Assembly: GCF_002088945.1 (NCBI RefSeq)
Contig: NZ_NCSU01000008.1
Coordinates: 62,001 to 126,000, forward strand
Source of the DNA: Henriciella pelagia
GTDB lineage: Bacteria > Pseudomonadota > Alphaproteobacteria > Caulobacterales > Hyphomonadaceae
Length of the DNA stretch: 64,000 bases
Direction of reading: 5' to 3'
Both the position numbers and the translations under genes were made by a program. Each line of letters opens with the position of its first letter. The stretch's first letter is position 1. This document shows, in pieces, positions 25,781 to 33,790 of this stretch. The notes under the pieces were generated by a model. That model searched no databases. It was not told the origin of the DNA and saw nothing but the letters and a program-made list of their open reading frames with translations.

Positions 25781-27544
25781 ATGAGCGATCTCGTCACGCA
25801 ACTGTCGGCGGCGTGTGCTGCCGCTTTTGAAGCCGAAGGGTTTGAGGCCCGCTGGGGCGCTGTGCGCCGGTCGGACCGGCCGGAACTGGCCGATTTCCAG
25901 TGCAATGGATGCATGGGCGCGGCCAAGTCACAGGGGCTGGTGCCGCGCGATCTGGCCGCGAAAATTGCGCAGCGGATTTCAGGGCAGGGACCAATCGAAC
26001 GGGTCGATGTTGCCGGACCGGGATTCCTGAACATCCGCGTTTCAAGCGAGGCCTTGTCTGAAGCGACCGAAGCCATTCGCAGCGATGCCAAGGCTGGCGG
26101 CGGCACGCTGGATACAACGGAAAAGGTCGTGTTCGACTTTGGCGGGCCGAATGTAGCCAAGCCGATGCATGTCGGTCATCTGCGCTCTGCGGTGATCGGC
26201 GATACGCTGTGCCGTCTGTTCCGGTTCCTTGGCGATGATGTCACGGGCGACGCGCATCTTGGGGACTGGGGCCTGCAGATGGGCCACCTCATCACGGAGC
26301 TTTTCGCCGAGCAGCCGGACCTTGTCTATTTCGATCCGGACTTCAAGGGGCCGTATCCTGAGGTGCCGCCGGTTACCATTGAGGATCTTGGACGCCTCTA
26401 TCCGCAGGCCTCCGCCAAGGCGAAAGCAGACCCCGCACGCAATGAGGCCAGCCAGCTGGCTGTGGCCGAGATGCAGGCAGGGCATCCTGGCTACCGGGCG
26501 CTGCTCCGGCATTTCATCAATGTGTCCGTCGATGCGCTGAAAGTCGATTACGCTTTCCTCGGGGTAGAGTTCGACCTCTGGAAGGGGGAGAGCGACGTCG
26601 ACGGGCTGATCCCCGACATGGTGGAGATGTTGAAGGAGAAGGGCCTCGCCAAACTGGATGACGGAGCCTGGATCATCGATGTCGCGCGCGAAGACGACAA
26701 GAAGGAGATGCCGCCCTTCATGGTCATCAATTCGCGCGGCGGCACCGGTTATCACGCGACCGACCTTGCGACGATTGTTGACCGAATGGACACGCTGAAG
26801 CCCGACCGCATGCTTTATGTGGTCGACCAGAGGCAGGCGCTGCACTTTGAACAGGTATTCCGCGCCGCCGACATGGCAGGGCTGATCGGCGAAGACAGGC
26901 TGGAGCACATCGGCTTTGGCACGGTGAATGGGACCGATGGCAAACCGTTCAAGACGCGCGAGGGCGGCGTGCTGAGGCTCGCCGACCTCAATGCGATGGC
27001 GCTGGCCGAGGCCGAGAAGAAGATCGGCGAAAATGGTCTTTCCGATGAAATCGGCGAGGACGAGCGCGCAAGGATCGCCGCGCTTGTGGCGCGGGCGGCG
27101 CTGCGCTTTGCCGACCTGCAGAATGTCCGCACGACCAATTACGTCTTCGATCTTGAGCGCTTTACCAGCTTTGAGGGCAAGACGGGGCCGTATCTCCTCT
27201 ATGCGGCTGTGCGGATCAAGTCGCTGCTGCGGCGCGCGAAAGAGGCAGGGCACGAGCCGGGCGAAGTAAGGATCGAAAGCGATACGGAGCGAGCGCTGGT
27301 GCTCGCCATGGACGGGTTTGCGAACGCGCTCGCCCAGAGCCATGCCAAACGCCAGCCGCACATTCTCTGTGAGCATGTCTACTCGCTCGCCCAGGCGTTC
27401 AGCGCGCTCTATGCAGCGCACCCGATTGCCAATGAGAGCGATGCGGGCTTGCGTGGCTCAAGGCTCGCGCTGTGTGAAGCGGTCCTCAAGCAGCTTGAAG
27501 CAGGGCTCGGCATTCTCGGCATCGAAGCGCCGGAGCGAATGTAA
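25781..27544 (+). CDS. argS: arginyl-tRNA synthetase
   Basis: Class I synthetase of 587 residues charging tRNA-Arg in the cytoplasm. The HIGH-box equivalent is HVGH in KPMHVGHLRSA, preceded by an N-terminal tRNA-binding domain (about 1-115). The KMSKS region is replaced by DGKPFKTREGG, which is common in ArgS. The C-terminal anticodon-binding domain includes YLLYAAVRIKSLLR. Length is normal. It follows the small lipoprotein gene. Confidence 0.97.
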   Translation: MSDLVTQLSAACAAAFEAEGFEARWGAVRRSDRPELADFQCNGCMGAAKSQGLVPRDLAAKIAQRISGQGPIERVDVAGPGFLNIRVSSEALSEATEAIRSDAKAGGGTLDTTEKVVFDFGGPNVAKPMHVGHLRSAVIGDTLCRLFRFLGDDVTGDAHLGDWGLQMGHLITELFAEQPDLVYFDPDFKGPYPEVPPVTIEDLGRLYPQASAKAKADPARNEASQLAVAEMQAGHPGYRALLRHFINVSVDALKVDYAFLGVEFDLWKGESDVDGLIPDMVEMLKEKGLAKLDDGAWIIDVAREDDKKEMPPFMVINSRGGTGYHATDLATIVDRMDTLKPDRMLYVVDQRQALHFEQVFRAADMAGLIGEDRLEHIGFGTVNGTDGKPFKTREGGVLRLADLNAMALAEAEKKIGENGLSDEIGEDERARIAALVARAALRFADLQNVRTTNYVFDLERFTSFEGKTGPYLLYAAVRIKSLLRRAKEAGHEPGEVRIESDTERALVLAMDGFANALAQSHAKRQPHILCEHVYSLAQAFSALYAAHPIANESDAGLRGSRLALCEAVLKQLEAGLGILGIEAPERM

Positions 27545-27568
27545 ATTTGATTCAGTGCCATATCGATG

Positions 27569-27683
27569 CGTCTCGCTCGATGAGCGTCAGCTCATCTGAG
27601 CGTCCATCTCCTACGGCCTCTGCGTGGTCCAACTGATCTGTCCGGAGATGGGCCCTCAGACCGCGGCGCGGTCGAGGGTGACG
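27569..27683. repeat. dispersed ~115-bp palindromic repeat, copy 1
   Basis: Begins CGTCTCGCTCGATGAGC and ends GTCGAGGGTGACG. Inside, CCATCTCC and GGAGATGG face each other, so the unit can fold into a long stem. A related copy lies at 43844-43962. The rest of the 323-bp gap between argS and 27868 contains no convincing gene, only the likely promoter of the next gene. Confidence 0.75.
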
Positions 27684-27867
27684 CAGCCTTGTGTGACTAC
27701 GGGCATCGCGAAGGTTAACGAAATCTCTCAAAATTTTTACCCGGCCCTAACGTGCCTTAAGGATTGGGGCTGAAAAATGAACGCCAGAGGGGCCTCTCGG
27801 TAACCTTCGGGCAAGAGCGGGCTCGTATCCTGAAGTCTCAGAGGCATGAGACGAGGAGGCTGACCCG

Positions 27868-28293
27868 ATGCTGAACGACCTGATTTCCACCACGGCAAAG
27901 ACCACCGGTCTGGACGAGGCATCTGCCCGCCAGGCGCTGGGTGTTCTATTCAACACGGCAGAGCGCCAGGGTGCACCGCTGATCGAGAAGGTCTTCTCCC
28001 GCATGCCAGGGGCCCGCACCCTTTCAGCCACGACCGGCGCGCAGACCGGCGCTGCCACCGGTACAATCGCCCGACTTATCGAACAGACGCCAGGCGGGCG
28101 CCAGCACGTCTCGCTGGCCATGTTTTCGAAGCTTCACGAAATAGGCCTTGGTCACAAGCAGATCGGCCAGCTCATGGGCTGCGTCGGCAGCTATATGGAG
28201 AGTACATACGATATTCGCGGCATCGGCCATCTTGGCGATCTCGTCGTGGCCGACCCGGCCGCAGCAGAAGAGCGCAAGGCCGCCGTCGCCTGA
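27868..28293 (+). CDS. conserved-looking helical protein, unknown
   Basis: A 141-residue protein with no signal peptide. The N-terminal part (LDEASARQALGVLFNTAERQ, about residues 15-34) resembles helical repeat segments of small DUF937/DUF2780-type proteins, with a Gly-rich middle (TTGAQTGAATGTIARL). The remainder is helical with SYMESTYDIRGIGHLGDLV. GACGAGGAGGC lies before the ATG. A strong terminator follows, so it is a single-gene unit. The family assignment is a weak resemblance only. Confidence 0.65.
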   Translation: MLNDLISTTAKTTGLDEASARQALGVLFNTAERQGAPLIEKVFSRMPGARTLSATTGAQTGAATGTIARLIEQTPGGRQHVSLAMFSKLHEIGLGHKQIGQLMGCVGSYMESTYDIRGIGHLGDLVVADPAAAEERKAAVA

Positions 28294-28324
28294 GGCCCGC
28301 TTTCACCATCACGTCCTCTGGATC

Positions 28325-28354
28325 GGCCTGCCCGCGCGGCAGGCCTTTTCTTTT
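28325..28354 (+). terminator. Rho-independent terminator
   Basis: Stem GGCCTGCC / GGCAGGCC with 5-nt loop, followed by TTTTCTTTT. It ends the 27868-28293 transcript, 27 bp before the next gene. Confidence 0.85.
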
Positions 28355-28380
28355 GCACCGGGAACGCCTAGCAAACCGCA

Positions 28381-28713
28381 ATGAGCACGCCAGCCGACAT
28401 CAAACTCCATTCCTCGCTCCAGGTCTCACAGGAAGGCAAGGCAAGCGCCGAACTTTCCAGCGGTGCGGAAACCGCCCTGTCGGGCTTGATCCTCACAGCC
28501 ATGAAACAGGTCGCAAGCGACGTGGCGGGGCAAATGTCCGCCTCGACGGTTTCAGTGAGTCTGGACTTTACGGGCGAGGATTTTCGGGGCGGTGCAGTGG
28601 ATGTCGAGTGCACGGTCGATCGCCAGACCCGGACGCTGATCTTCATGCATGCCTATGTCTCAACGGCGGGCCGACACCTCCTCAAGGCGACAGCGATCTT
28701 CAGACTGTCTTAA
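28381..28713 (+). CDS. hotdog-fold-like protein, possible thioesterase
   Basis: A 110-residue protein. The C-terminal half (DFTGEDFRGGAVDVECTV, then RTLIFMHAYVSTAGRHLLKATAIFRLS) has the strand pattern of PaaI/acyl-CoA thioesterase hotdog domains. The usual catalytic N-terminal segment is not evident, so activity is uncertain. No clear Shine-Dalgarno precedes the ATG, which comes soon after the upstream terminator. The next gene begins 200 bp downstream. It could be a non-catalytic binding protein. Confidence 0.55.
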   Translation: MSTPADIKLHSSLQVSQEGKASAELSSGAETALSGLILTAMKQVASDVAGQMSASTVSVSLDFTGEDFRGGAVDVECTVDRQTRTLIFMHAYVSTAGRHLLKATAIFRLS

Positions 28714-28913
28714 GCTCACCAATTTACATAAAATTGGAAATTACGGGCGTTCGCGTCTGTCCGGAGACGTCAGTGAAATCACTCGCTGCTGCCGCGTGAC
28801 AGCGCTTTACACTCGACCGGTGCAGGTGCAGAGTCCTCCTGAATTGATTTTCGCCAATCAGGCATGAGACTTTGAAAGCGGGATCAGCAAAAGAGCTGGC
28901 GTAGGGAGAGACG

Positions 28914-29660
28914 ATGCGTACCATCATGATTGGTGCCCTGGCGACATGCCTGCTCCCGGCGGGATGCGCCACAGATGGAACGGGCGGTGAGTTCGGCGCC
29001 GTTCTTGGAGAAGTGCTCGGCTCCTATCCGCAATCGGGCACCTCTGGAGAGCTCTCACAATTCGAAATTGATGCAGGCCTGCGCCAGGCGCTTGAAATCG
29101 GCACCGAGCGGGTTGCCGCGCAGATTGGTGTCGTGGACGGCTACTGGGCCGACCCGAACATCCGCATCCCGCTGCCGGGCAGGCTGGGCGACGTGCAGCG
29201 TGAGCTTGCCAAGGTTGGCCTGTCTGCGCCGCTTGATGACCTCCAGCTTCGCATGAACAGGGCAGCCGAGAGCGCTGTCCCGGCCGGCAAGACGATTGTC
29301 ATTGACGCGGTGAAGTCCATCACGATCGAGGATGCTGTCGGGCTGCTGCGCGGCGGTGACACGGCGGCGACCGATTTCCTGCGCGGGCGCACGGAATCCT
29401 CTTTGCGCCAGCTGTTCACACCTTATGTCGAGAATGCGCTGACAAGTTCGGGAGCCTATCAGGCGCTCGATTCGGCGACATCCAGCGTTCCGATGCTGGC
29501 GGTTGCGGCGACCGACTACAAGTCCTCGCTCACCACGCATGCGGTCAATCTCGGCCTTGATGGCATGTTTGACTATCTTGCCGTCGAGGAGAAGAAGATC
29601 CGGAACAACCCAGTTGCCCGCACGACGGAGCTGCTCAGAAAGGTCTTCGGGTCCGTCTGA
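28914..29660 (+). CDS. DUF4197 lipoprotein
   Basis: A 248-residue lipoprotein (signal ending LLPAGCATDG, Cys near residue 19) with the DUF4197 pattern: ALEIGTERVAAQIGVVDGYWADPNIRIPLPG, then DLQLRMNRAAESAVPAGK and SITIEDAVGLLRGGDTAATDFLRG. The family is widespread but its function is not established. Its stop overlaps the start of the alpha/beta hydrolase gene by one base (TGATG), suggesting co-translation. Confidence 0.85.
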   Translation: MRTIMIGALATCLLPAGCATDGTGGEFGAVLGEVLGSYPQSGTSGELSQFEIDAGLRQALEIGTERVAAQIGVVDGYWADPNIRIPLPGRLGDVQRELAKVGLSAPLDDLQLRMNRAAESAVPAGKTIVIDAVKSITIEDAVGLLRGGDTAATDFLRGRTESSLRQLFTPYVENALTSSGAYQALDSATSSVPMLAVAATDYKSSLTTHAVNLGLDGMFDYLAVEEKKIRNNPVARTTELLRKVFGSV

Positions 29661-30628
29661 TGCGCCGCTTCTTCTCAGACCTGCCCGATGGCGAAATGCA
29701 GGCCATCGATTTCGGAAATCCAGCCCTGGAGATGGCCGCGCTGTGGCTGCATGCGACGGGCTTCAATGCGATGACGTATCAATCGCTGCTGGCGCCGCTT
29801 GGCCTGCGCACCAAGGTAACGGCGCTGGACCTGCGCGGGCATGGGCGCACCAGGCTGCCAGCCATTCCAGCGAAGATGAAGTCGTGGCACCGCTACCGCG
29901 ACGATGTCATCGCGTGGCTTGAAAAGAATGCGACGCGGCCTGTCGTGCTCGGCGGACACTCCATGGGCGGATGCGTCGCCGTTCTGGTGGCTGGCAAGCG
30001 ACCGGACCTCGTCAAGGGCCTCGTCCTGGTCGATCCGGTGATCCTGTCACGGCGCTTCTATTTCGTTGCGCACCTGATGCCCTTCCTGCGGCCGGTCCTG
30101 AGTGGCGGAAACGCAATGGCGCGGCAGGCCCGAAAGCGGCGCGCAGAGTTTGCGAGCCAGGAAGCGATCCGGCAGGCCTATCATGGCAAGGGCGCCTTCA
30201 AATCCTGGCGCGCGCCTTTCCTCGATGACTACATCATGGATGGCTTTCGCCGCATCGATGACAATCCGCAGGACAGTGAAGATCAGGTCTGGCGCCTCAA
30301 TTGCGAGCCGAAATGGGAAGCTGCCACCTTCAATGGCCAGCGCAACCAGCCCTGGGGCGCCTTGCGCAAGATCCGCAAGAAAAAGATCCCGATTGTCGTG
30401 CTGCGGCCTGAACACAAGCCGGTCCTGTCAGAGAGGGTGACCGATCTCATGGTTCGCAAGAACCCCGACCTGGTCCTCAAGGAGCGGCCGAACACCAGCC
30501 ATTTCCACCCGATGGAAGCGCCTTATGAGGTTCGCGATGAGCTGTCGCTTGCGATTGCGCGTCTGATCGAAGGCTTTTCCGCCGGCGATGAAGGGCCGAT
30601 GCGGCGCAGCCTGCACGGGACAGGTTAG
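29660..30628 (+). CDS. alpha/beta hydrolase
   Basis: A 322-residue alpha/beta-fold hydrolase. The nucleophile elbow GHSMGG (Ser near residue 98), the oxyanion segment HATGFNA, and the late His in TSHFHPMEAP are visible. No signal peptide. The overlap with the DUF4197 gene suggests an operon. It converges on the thioesterase gene with the ends overlapping 4 bp. Substrate not predictable; esterase or lipase-like activity is likely. Confidence 0.9.
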   Translation: MRRFFSDLPDGEMQAIDFGNPALEMAALWLHATGFNAMTYQSLLAPLGLRTKVTALDLRGHGRTRLPAIPAKMKSWHRYRDDVIAWLEKNATRPVVLGGHSMGGCVAVLVAGKRPDLVKGLVLVDPVILSRRFYFVAHLMPFLRPVLSGGNAMARQARKRRAEFASQEAIRQAYHGKGAFKSWRAPFLDDYIMDGFRRIDDNPQDSEDQVWRLNCEPKWEAATFNGQRNQPWGALRKIRKKKIPIVVLRPEHKPVLSERVTDLMVRKNPDLVLKERPNTSHFHPMEAPYEVRDELSLAIARLIEGFSAGDEGPMRRSLHGTG

Positions 30629-31548
30629 AGGTAGAGACCACCAGGCGCTATGGTGGCGAGTTCGTCCATCAAGGCGGCCGGTGTCGGGATGACTTTCCGT
30701 TTTTTCAGATCGAAGGTGACAGCGACGGCTTCGGCGGTCATCCATGGCTTTCCGGTGTCTGGATCGAGCATCCAGTGGATGAGGGAATGGACCTTTTCCT
30801 CCACGCGGCCGAGCGATGAGCGAACTTCGAACAGGTCACCGGCCTTGGGCCAGCGGCGATAGATGATGCGGTTTTCCAGCACGGCGCCGCCCATTTCCTG
30901 ACCAGGCACCGAGCTTGCGACACGGCTGCGCCAGTCATGCAGGAGGTTCGGCACGGAGTCTGAAATCCGGCCGATGAACATGTGGGGATTCATGCGACCG
31001 AACACATCGCAATCGGCGGGCGGGACCATGCCGAGGCCGATGACCTTTGCGCCGCGCTCGCTGGCAATCTCGCGTGAGATCTCGTCCGTCGGCGACGGGG
31101 CGACTGAGAGGTCCAGCCCGCGAGGGGCGGTGGCGGCAGGCGGTTCGCCGTGCAGAGCTTCAAGCGCGGCGCGCGTCCGCGCGTTCCATGGAAAGGGTTT
31201 CAGGCTGGTCGCGTCGACGTGCAGCAACCGTGTGCGGAAAGCAGCGGCAACCGAGCCATCGCCGTGGCGCATTTCCTGGTATACTGTCGTGCTGGTTTCA
31301 TCGACGTCGAGCGTGCAGCCGACCATGTTGAGCGGGCGGCCGGGATGGGCTTCCCTGATGAAGCGGATATGCTGTTCGGCAGGGACCAGCGTGGACGGCG
31401 AGCTGGGTTTGAAGGCGTGTGAGAGATGGCAGGCACCGGCGAGGTGTCCGAGACCCTCGAACGCTTTCTGGATGTAGACCCGCACATTCATGTGGCCCAT
31501 CTCGTCGCAATCCCAGGTGTTGGCGATGCCTTTCCAGAGATCGATCAC
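30625..31548 (-). CDS. acyl-CoA thioesterase-like protein (double hotdog)
   Basis: A 307-residue protein made of two hotdog domains: the first (NTWDCDEMGHMNVRVYIQKAFEG) and the second (PPADCDVFGRMNPHMFIGRISDS) each contain the D-x(2-3)-GHMN-like motif of 4HBT-type thioesterases. The start is GTG at 31548 with GGAGGCTATATC before it; it overlaps the stop of the upstream gene (GTGA), so the upper frame to 31698 is not used. It belongs to an operon with the Zur-like gene and a small periplasmic protein. Confidence 0.85.
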   Translation of the reverse strand: MIDLWKGIANTWDCDEMGHMNVRVYIQKAFEGLGHLAGACHLSHAFKPSSPSTLVPAEQHIRFIREAHPGRPLNMVGCTLDVDETSTTVYQEMRHGDGSVAAAFRTRLLHVDATSLKPFPWNARTRAALEALHGEPPAATAPRGLDLSVAPSPTDEISREIASERGAKVIGLGMVPPADCDVFGRMNPHMFIGRISDSVPNLLHDWRSRVASSVPGQEMGGAVLENRIIYRRWPKAGDLFEVRSSLGRVEEKVHSLIHWMLDPDTGKPWMTAEAVAVTFDLKKRKVIPTPAALMDELATIAPGGLYL

Positions 31549-31964
31549 GATATAGCCTCCACGGTGCTGCAAGCAGCAGGGGTGATACCCGGCGAAGTAG
31601 GGGTGAGCAAGGCATAGGTGCCTGTGCCTGCCGCGAGGTAATCGATCCGCAACGTCTCGCGATCGAGCGTGTAGACCATGGGCAGGCCTTGCAGGCATTT
31701 GTCGGCGTTCACGATGATGATTTCGATGGCGTCATAGGGCGCATCGAGTTCGGGGCCGATATGGCCGCCAGTGCACAGGCCTGGATAGGACACGAAAAAG
31801 TCCTTGCCGCGCGGCGTCAATACGATGGGGTAGGGCGCATAGCCATCCTCGAAGACGCAGCCGGACCACGCACCAGCCGCGGCCGCCGTCTGAAAGTCTT
31901 CATCGCTGGCATGGGCGATGGACGAGGACGCAAACGCCGCGATGGCGGCAATCGTCCATCTCAC
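31545..31964 (-). CDS. periplasmic protein, unknown
   Basis: A 139-residue protein with a signal peptide (RWTIAAIAAFASSSIAHA) and several Cys (WSGCVFED, GLCTGGH, NADKCLQG, AACSTV) that could form disulfides. The GTG at 31964 is preferred over the ATG at 31982 because it overlaps the Fur-family stop (GTGA) and starts directly at the signal. The next gene also begins with a GTGA overlap, so three genes are coupled. Zinc-related function is only a guess from the neighbour. Confidence 0.7.
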   Translation of the reverse strand: MRWTIAAIAAFASSSIAHASDEDFQTAAAAGAWSGCVFEDGYAPYPIVLTPRGKDFFVSYPGLCTGGHIGPELDAPYDAIEIIIVNADKCLQGLPMVYTLDRETLRIDYLAAGTGTYALLTPTSPGITPAACSTVEAIS

Positions 31965-32446
31965 GCGGTGCAGGCCCGGCAAGTGCCGCGCACTTCGATG
32001 ACGGCGTGGCGCAGCCTGAAGCCAGCGGCGCTGGTTTCGGCCTGCAGGGCATCAGTTGTGGCAGTGGCATGCAACTCTTCGGCGCCGCCGCATGTATCGC
32101 AGATCAGGAAGACGGCCGAGTGCTTGTGGCTCGCATGGCCGCAGGCGACATAGGCGTTGAGGCTTTCGATCTTGTGGGCGAGGCCGACATCCTGAAGGAA
32201 GTCGAGCGCGCGATAGACCGTTGGCGGCTTGGCAGAGCCTTCGCCATCGAGATTGGCGAGCAGATCATAGGCCTTGGAGGGTTCGGCGCTTTCGAGCAGG
32301 AGGCGCAGGACCTTGCGGCGGATCTTGGTCAGCTTCTGGCCCTTGCGCTCGGCAAGCGTCTCTGCCTCTGAAAGGAAGGCGTCCACATCCTGCGGGCTGC
32401 AGGGCGTGTTGGCGTGGATGTGATCGTGCGTCTCTGCGTGGGCCAT
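31961..32446 (-). CDS. zur: Fur family regulator, Zur-like
   Basis: A 161-residue metalloregulator with an N-terminal winged helix (TKIRRKVLRLLLESAEPSKAYDLLANL; PPTVYRALDFLQDVGLAHKI) and C-terminal CDTC and CRAC pairs that form a structural zinc site. The His-rich N terminus (MAHAETHDHIHAN) and the LNAYVACGHASHKHSA region fit zinc sensing better than iron sensing. It leads a GTGA-coupled operon. The Zur rather than Fur assignment is a judgement from sequence features. Confidence 0.82.
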   Translation of the reverse strand: MAHAETHDHIHANTPCSPQDVDAFLSEAETLAERKGQKLTKIRRKVLRLLLESAEPSKAYDLLANLDGEGSAKPPTVYRALDFLQDVGLAHKIESLNAYVACGHASHKHSAVFLICDTCGGAEELHATATTDALQAETSAAGFRLRHAVIEVRGTCRACTA

Positions 32447-32500
32447 ACGCTCAATGTCGGACGTTTCGCCGGGAATTACCAGTGCTTCCGGGCTGAAGGT

Positions 32501-33682
32501 CTATACACCCAGCTGCCGCGCGGCGAGGTCCCGCATGATTTCTTCCGAGCCGCCGCCGATCGCCATGACGCGGACTTCGCGGTAGATGCGCTCGACGCGG
32601 TGGCCCCGGATGAAGCCGGCCCCGCCGAGGATCTGCATCGCCTCGCGGGCGCAGAATTCCATCGTCTCGGTCGCCTGCACCTTGAGCATGGCAAGCTCGG
32701 CGACAGGCGCTTCACCATTCTGGACGCGCCAGGTGAGCTGGTCGAGCATGGCTGTCGTGGCCCAGACGCGCTGGCACATGGACGAGATCTTGTGGCGGAT
32801 GACCTGATGGTCTGCGAGGCGCTTGCCAAAGGTTTCGCGCTGCTGCGCCCAGCTGGCGGCTTCTTCAATGCAGACGCGGGCATAGGCGGTGGCCTGCGCG
32901 GCCATGCCGAGCCGTTCGCCGTTGAAATTTGCCATGATGCCGTAAAAGCCCTTGTCGACTTCGCCGATCAGGTTTTCCGGCGGGACGAAGACATCGTCGA
33001 AATGGATGGTGGCGGTATCAGACGCCCACCAGCCCATCTTGGGCAGGGAGGTGCGCGAGACGCCTTCAGCTTCGAGGTCGATGAGCATGAGAGAAATGCC
33101 GCCCATGCCTTCGCCGCCCGTGCGCACAGCCGTCGTCAGCCATTTCGAGGTGCAGCCGCCTGTGATGTAGGTCTTCGAGCCGTGGACGACCCAGCCATTG
33201 CCGGAGCGTTTCGCGCTCGTCTTCAGCTGGGCGACGTCAGAGCCGCCGCCCGGCTCCGTGATGCCGAGACTGATCTGTTTCTTCCCGGAGAGGACTTGCG
33301 GGGCGATTTCGCGTTTCATCTCTTCAGTCCCGAGTGCCATGACGGGCGGCAGGCCGATGCCGTGAATCATCAGGGCGGATGAGACGCCGCCAGCCCCCAT
33401 GCGGGCAAGTTCTTCAGAGGTAACCGTGCCGTGGAAACGGTCAAACTCGGTGCCCGCGCCGCCATACTCTTCCGGATAGCCCATGCCGATCAGGCCGGCT
33501 TCCGCCGCTTTCGGATAGACGTCGCGGGGAATGACGCCGTCGGCTTCCCATGTCTCGATGTTTGGAACCAGTTCCTTATCGATGAAGGCGCGCACCGAGC
33601 GGCGCCACATGGAATGTGTGTCATCCATCCAGGGGGCAGGGGGACGCAGGCTGTCGAAAGTGATGTCTCGTGTCTTGCTCAT
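32501..33682 (-). CDS. acyl-CoA dehydrogenase
   Basis: A 393-residue FAD-dependent dehydrogenase with canonical motifs: ISLGITEPGGGSDVAQLKT, WVVHGSKTYITGG, and the C-terminal QILGGAGFIRGHRVERIYREVR. The flavin loop TEPGGGSD is the standard form, in contrast to the second gene of the pair at 11760. Start ATG at 33682 is preceded by an in-frame GTG (33685). It lies upstream of the Zur operon but ends 55 bp before it. Substrate unknown. Confidence 0.93.
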   Translation of the reverse strand: MSKTRDITFDSLRPPAPWMDDTHSMWRRSVRAFIDKELVPNIETWEADGVIPRDVYPKAAEAGLIGMGYPEEYGGAGTEFDRFHGTVTSEELARMGAGGVSSALMIHGIGLPPVMALGTEEMKREIAPQVLSGKKQISLGITEPGGGSDVAQLKTSAKRSGNGWVVHGSKTYITGGCTSKWLTTAVRTGGEGMGGISLMLIDLEAEGVSRTSLPKMGWWASDTATIHFDDVFVPPENLIGEVDKGFYGIMANFNGERLGMAAQATAYARVCIEEAASWAQQRETFGKRLADHQVIRHKISSMCQRVWATTAMLDQLTWRVQNGEAPVAELAMLKVQATETMEFCAREAMQILGGAGFIRGHRVERIYREVRVMAIGGGSEEIMRDLAARQLGV

Positions 33683-33737
33683 CACGCGATGGTGACGCGG
33701 GCGCGAGCGAAATCAATTGATGACGTCGGGGCAAAGA

Positions 33738-33768
33738 AAAAGCCCGCCGCACGAGGCGGCGGGCTTTT
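33738..33768. terminator. terminator after the TonB-dependent receptor gene
   Basis: Strong stem AAAAGCCCGCCGC / GCGGCGGGCTTTT with a 5-nt loop ACGAG. On the minus strand it is followed by a T-rich run (TTTCTTTG), so it stops the receptor gene; the A/T arms make it largely symmetrical. Confidence 0.88.
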
Positions 33769-33790
33769 GGGGTGCTGGATCCGCAGCGGA

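Noticed and set aside
26042-27421. A 459-codon minus-strand frame opposite argS
   Set aside because: No motif; the plus strand is an intact arginyl-tRNA synthetase.
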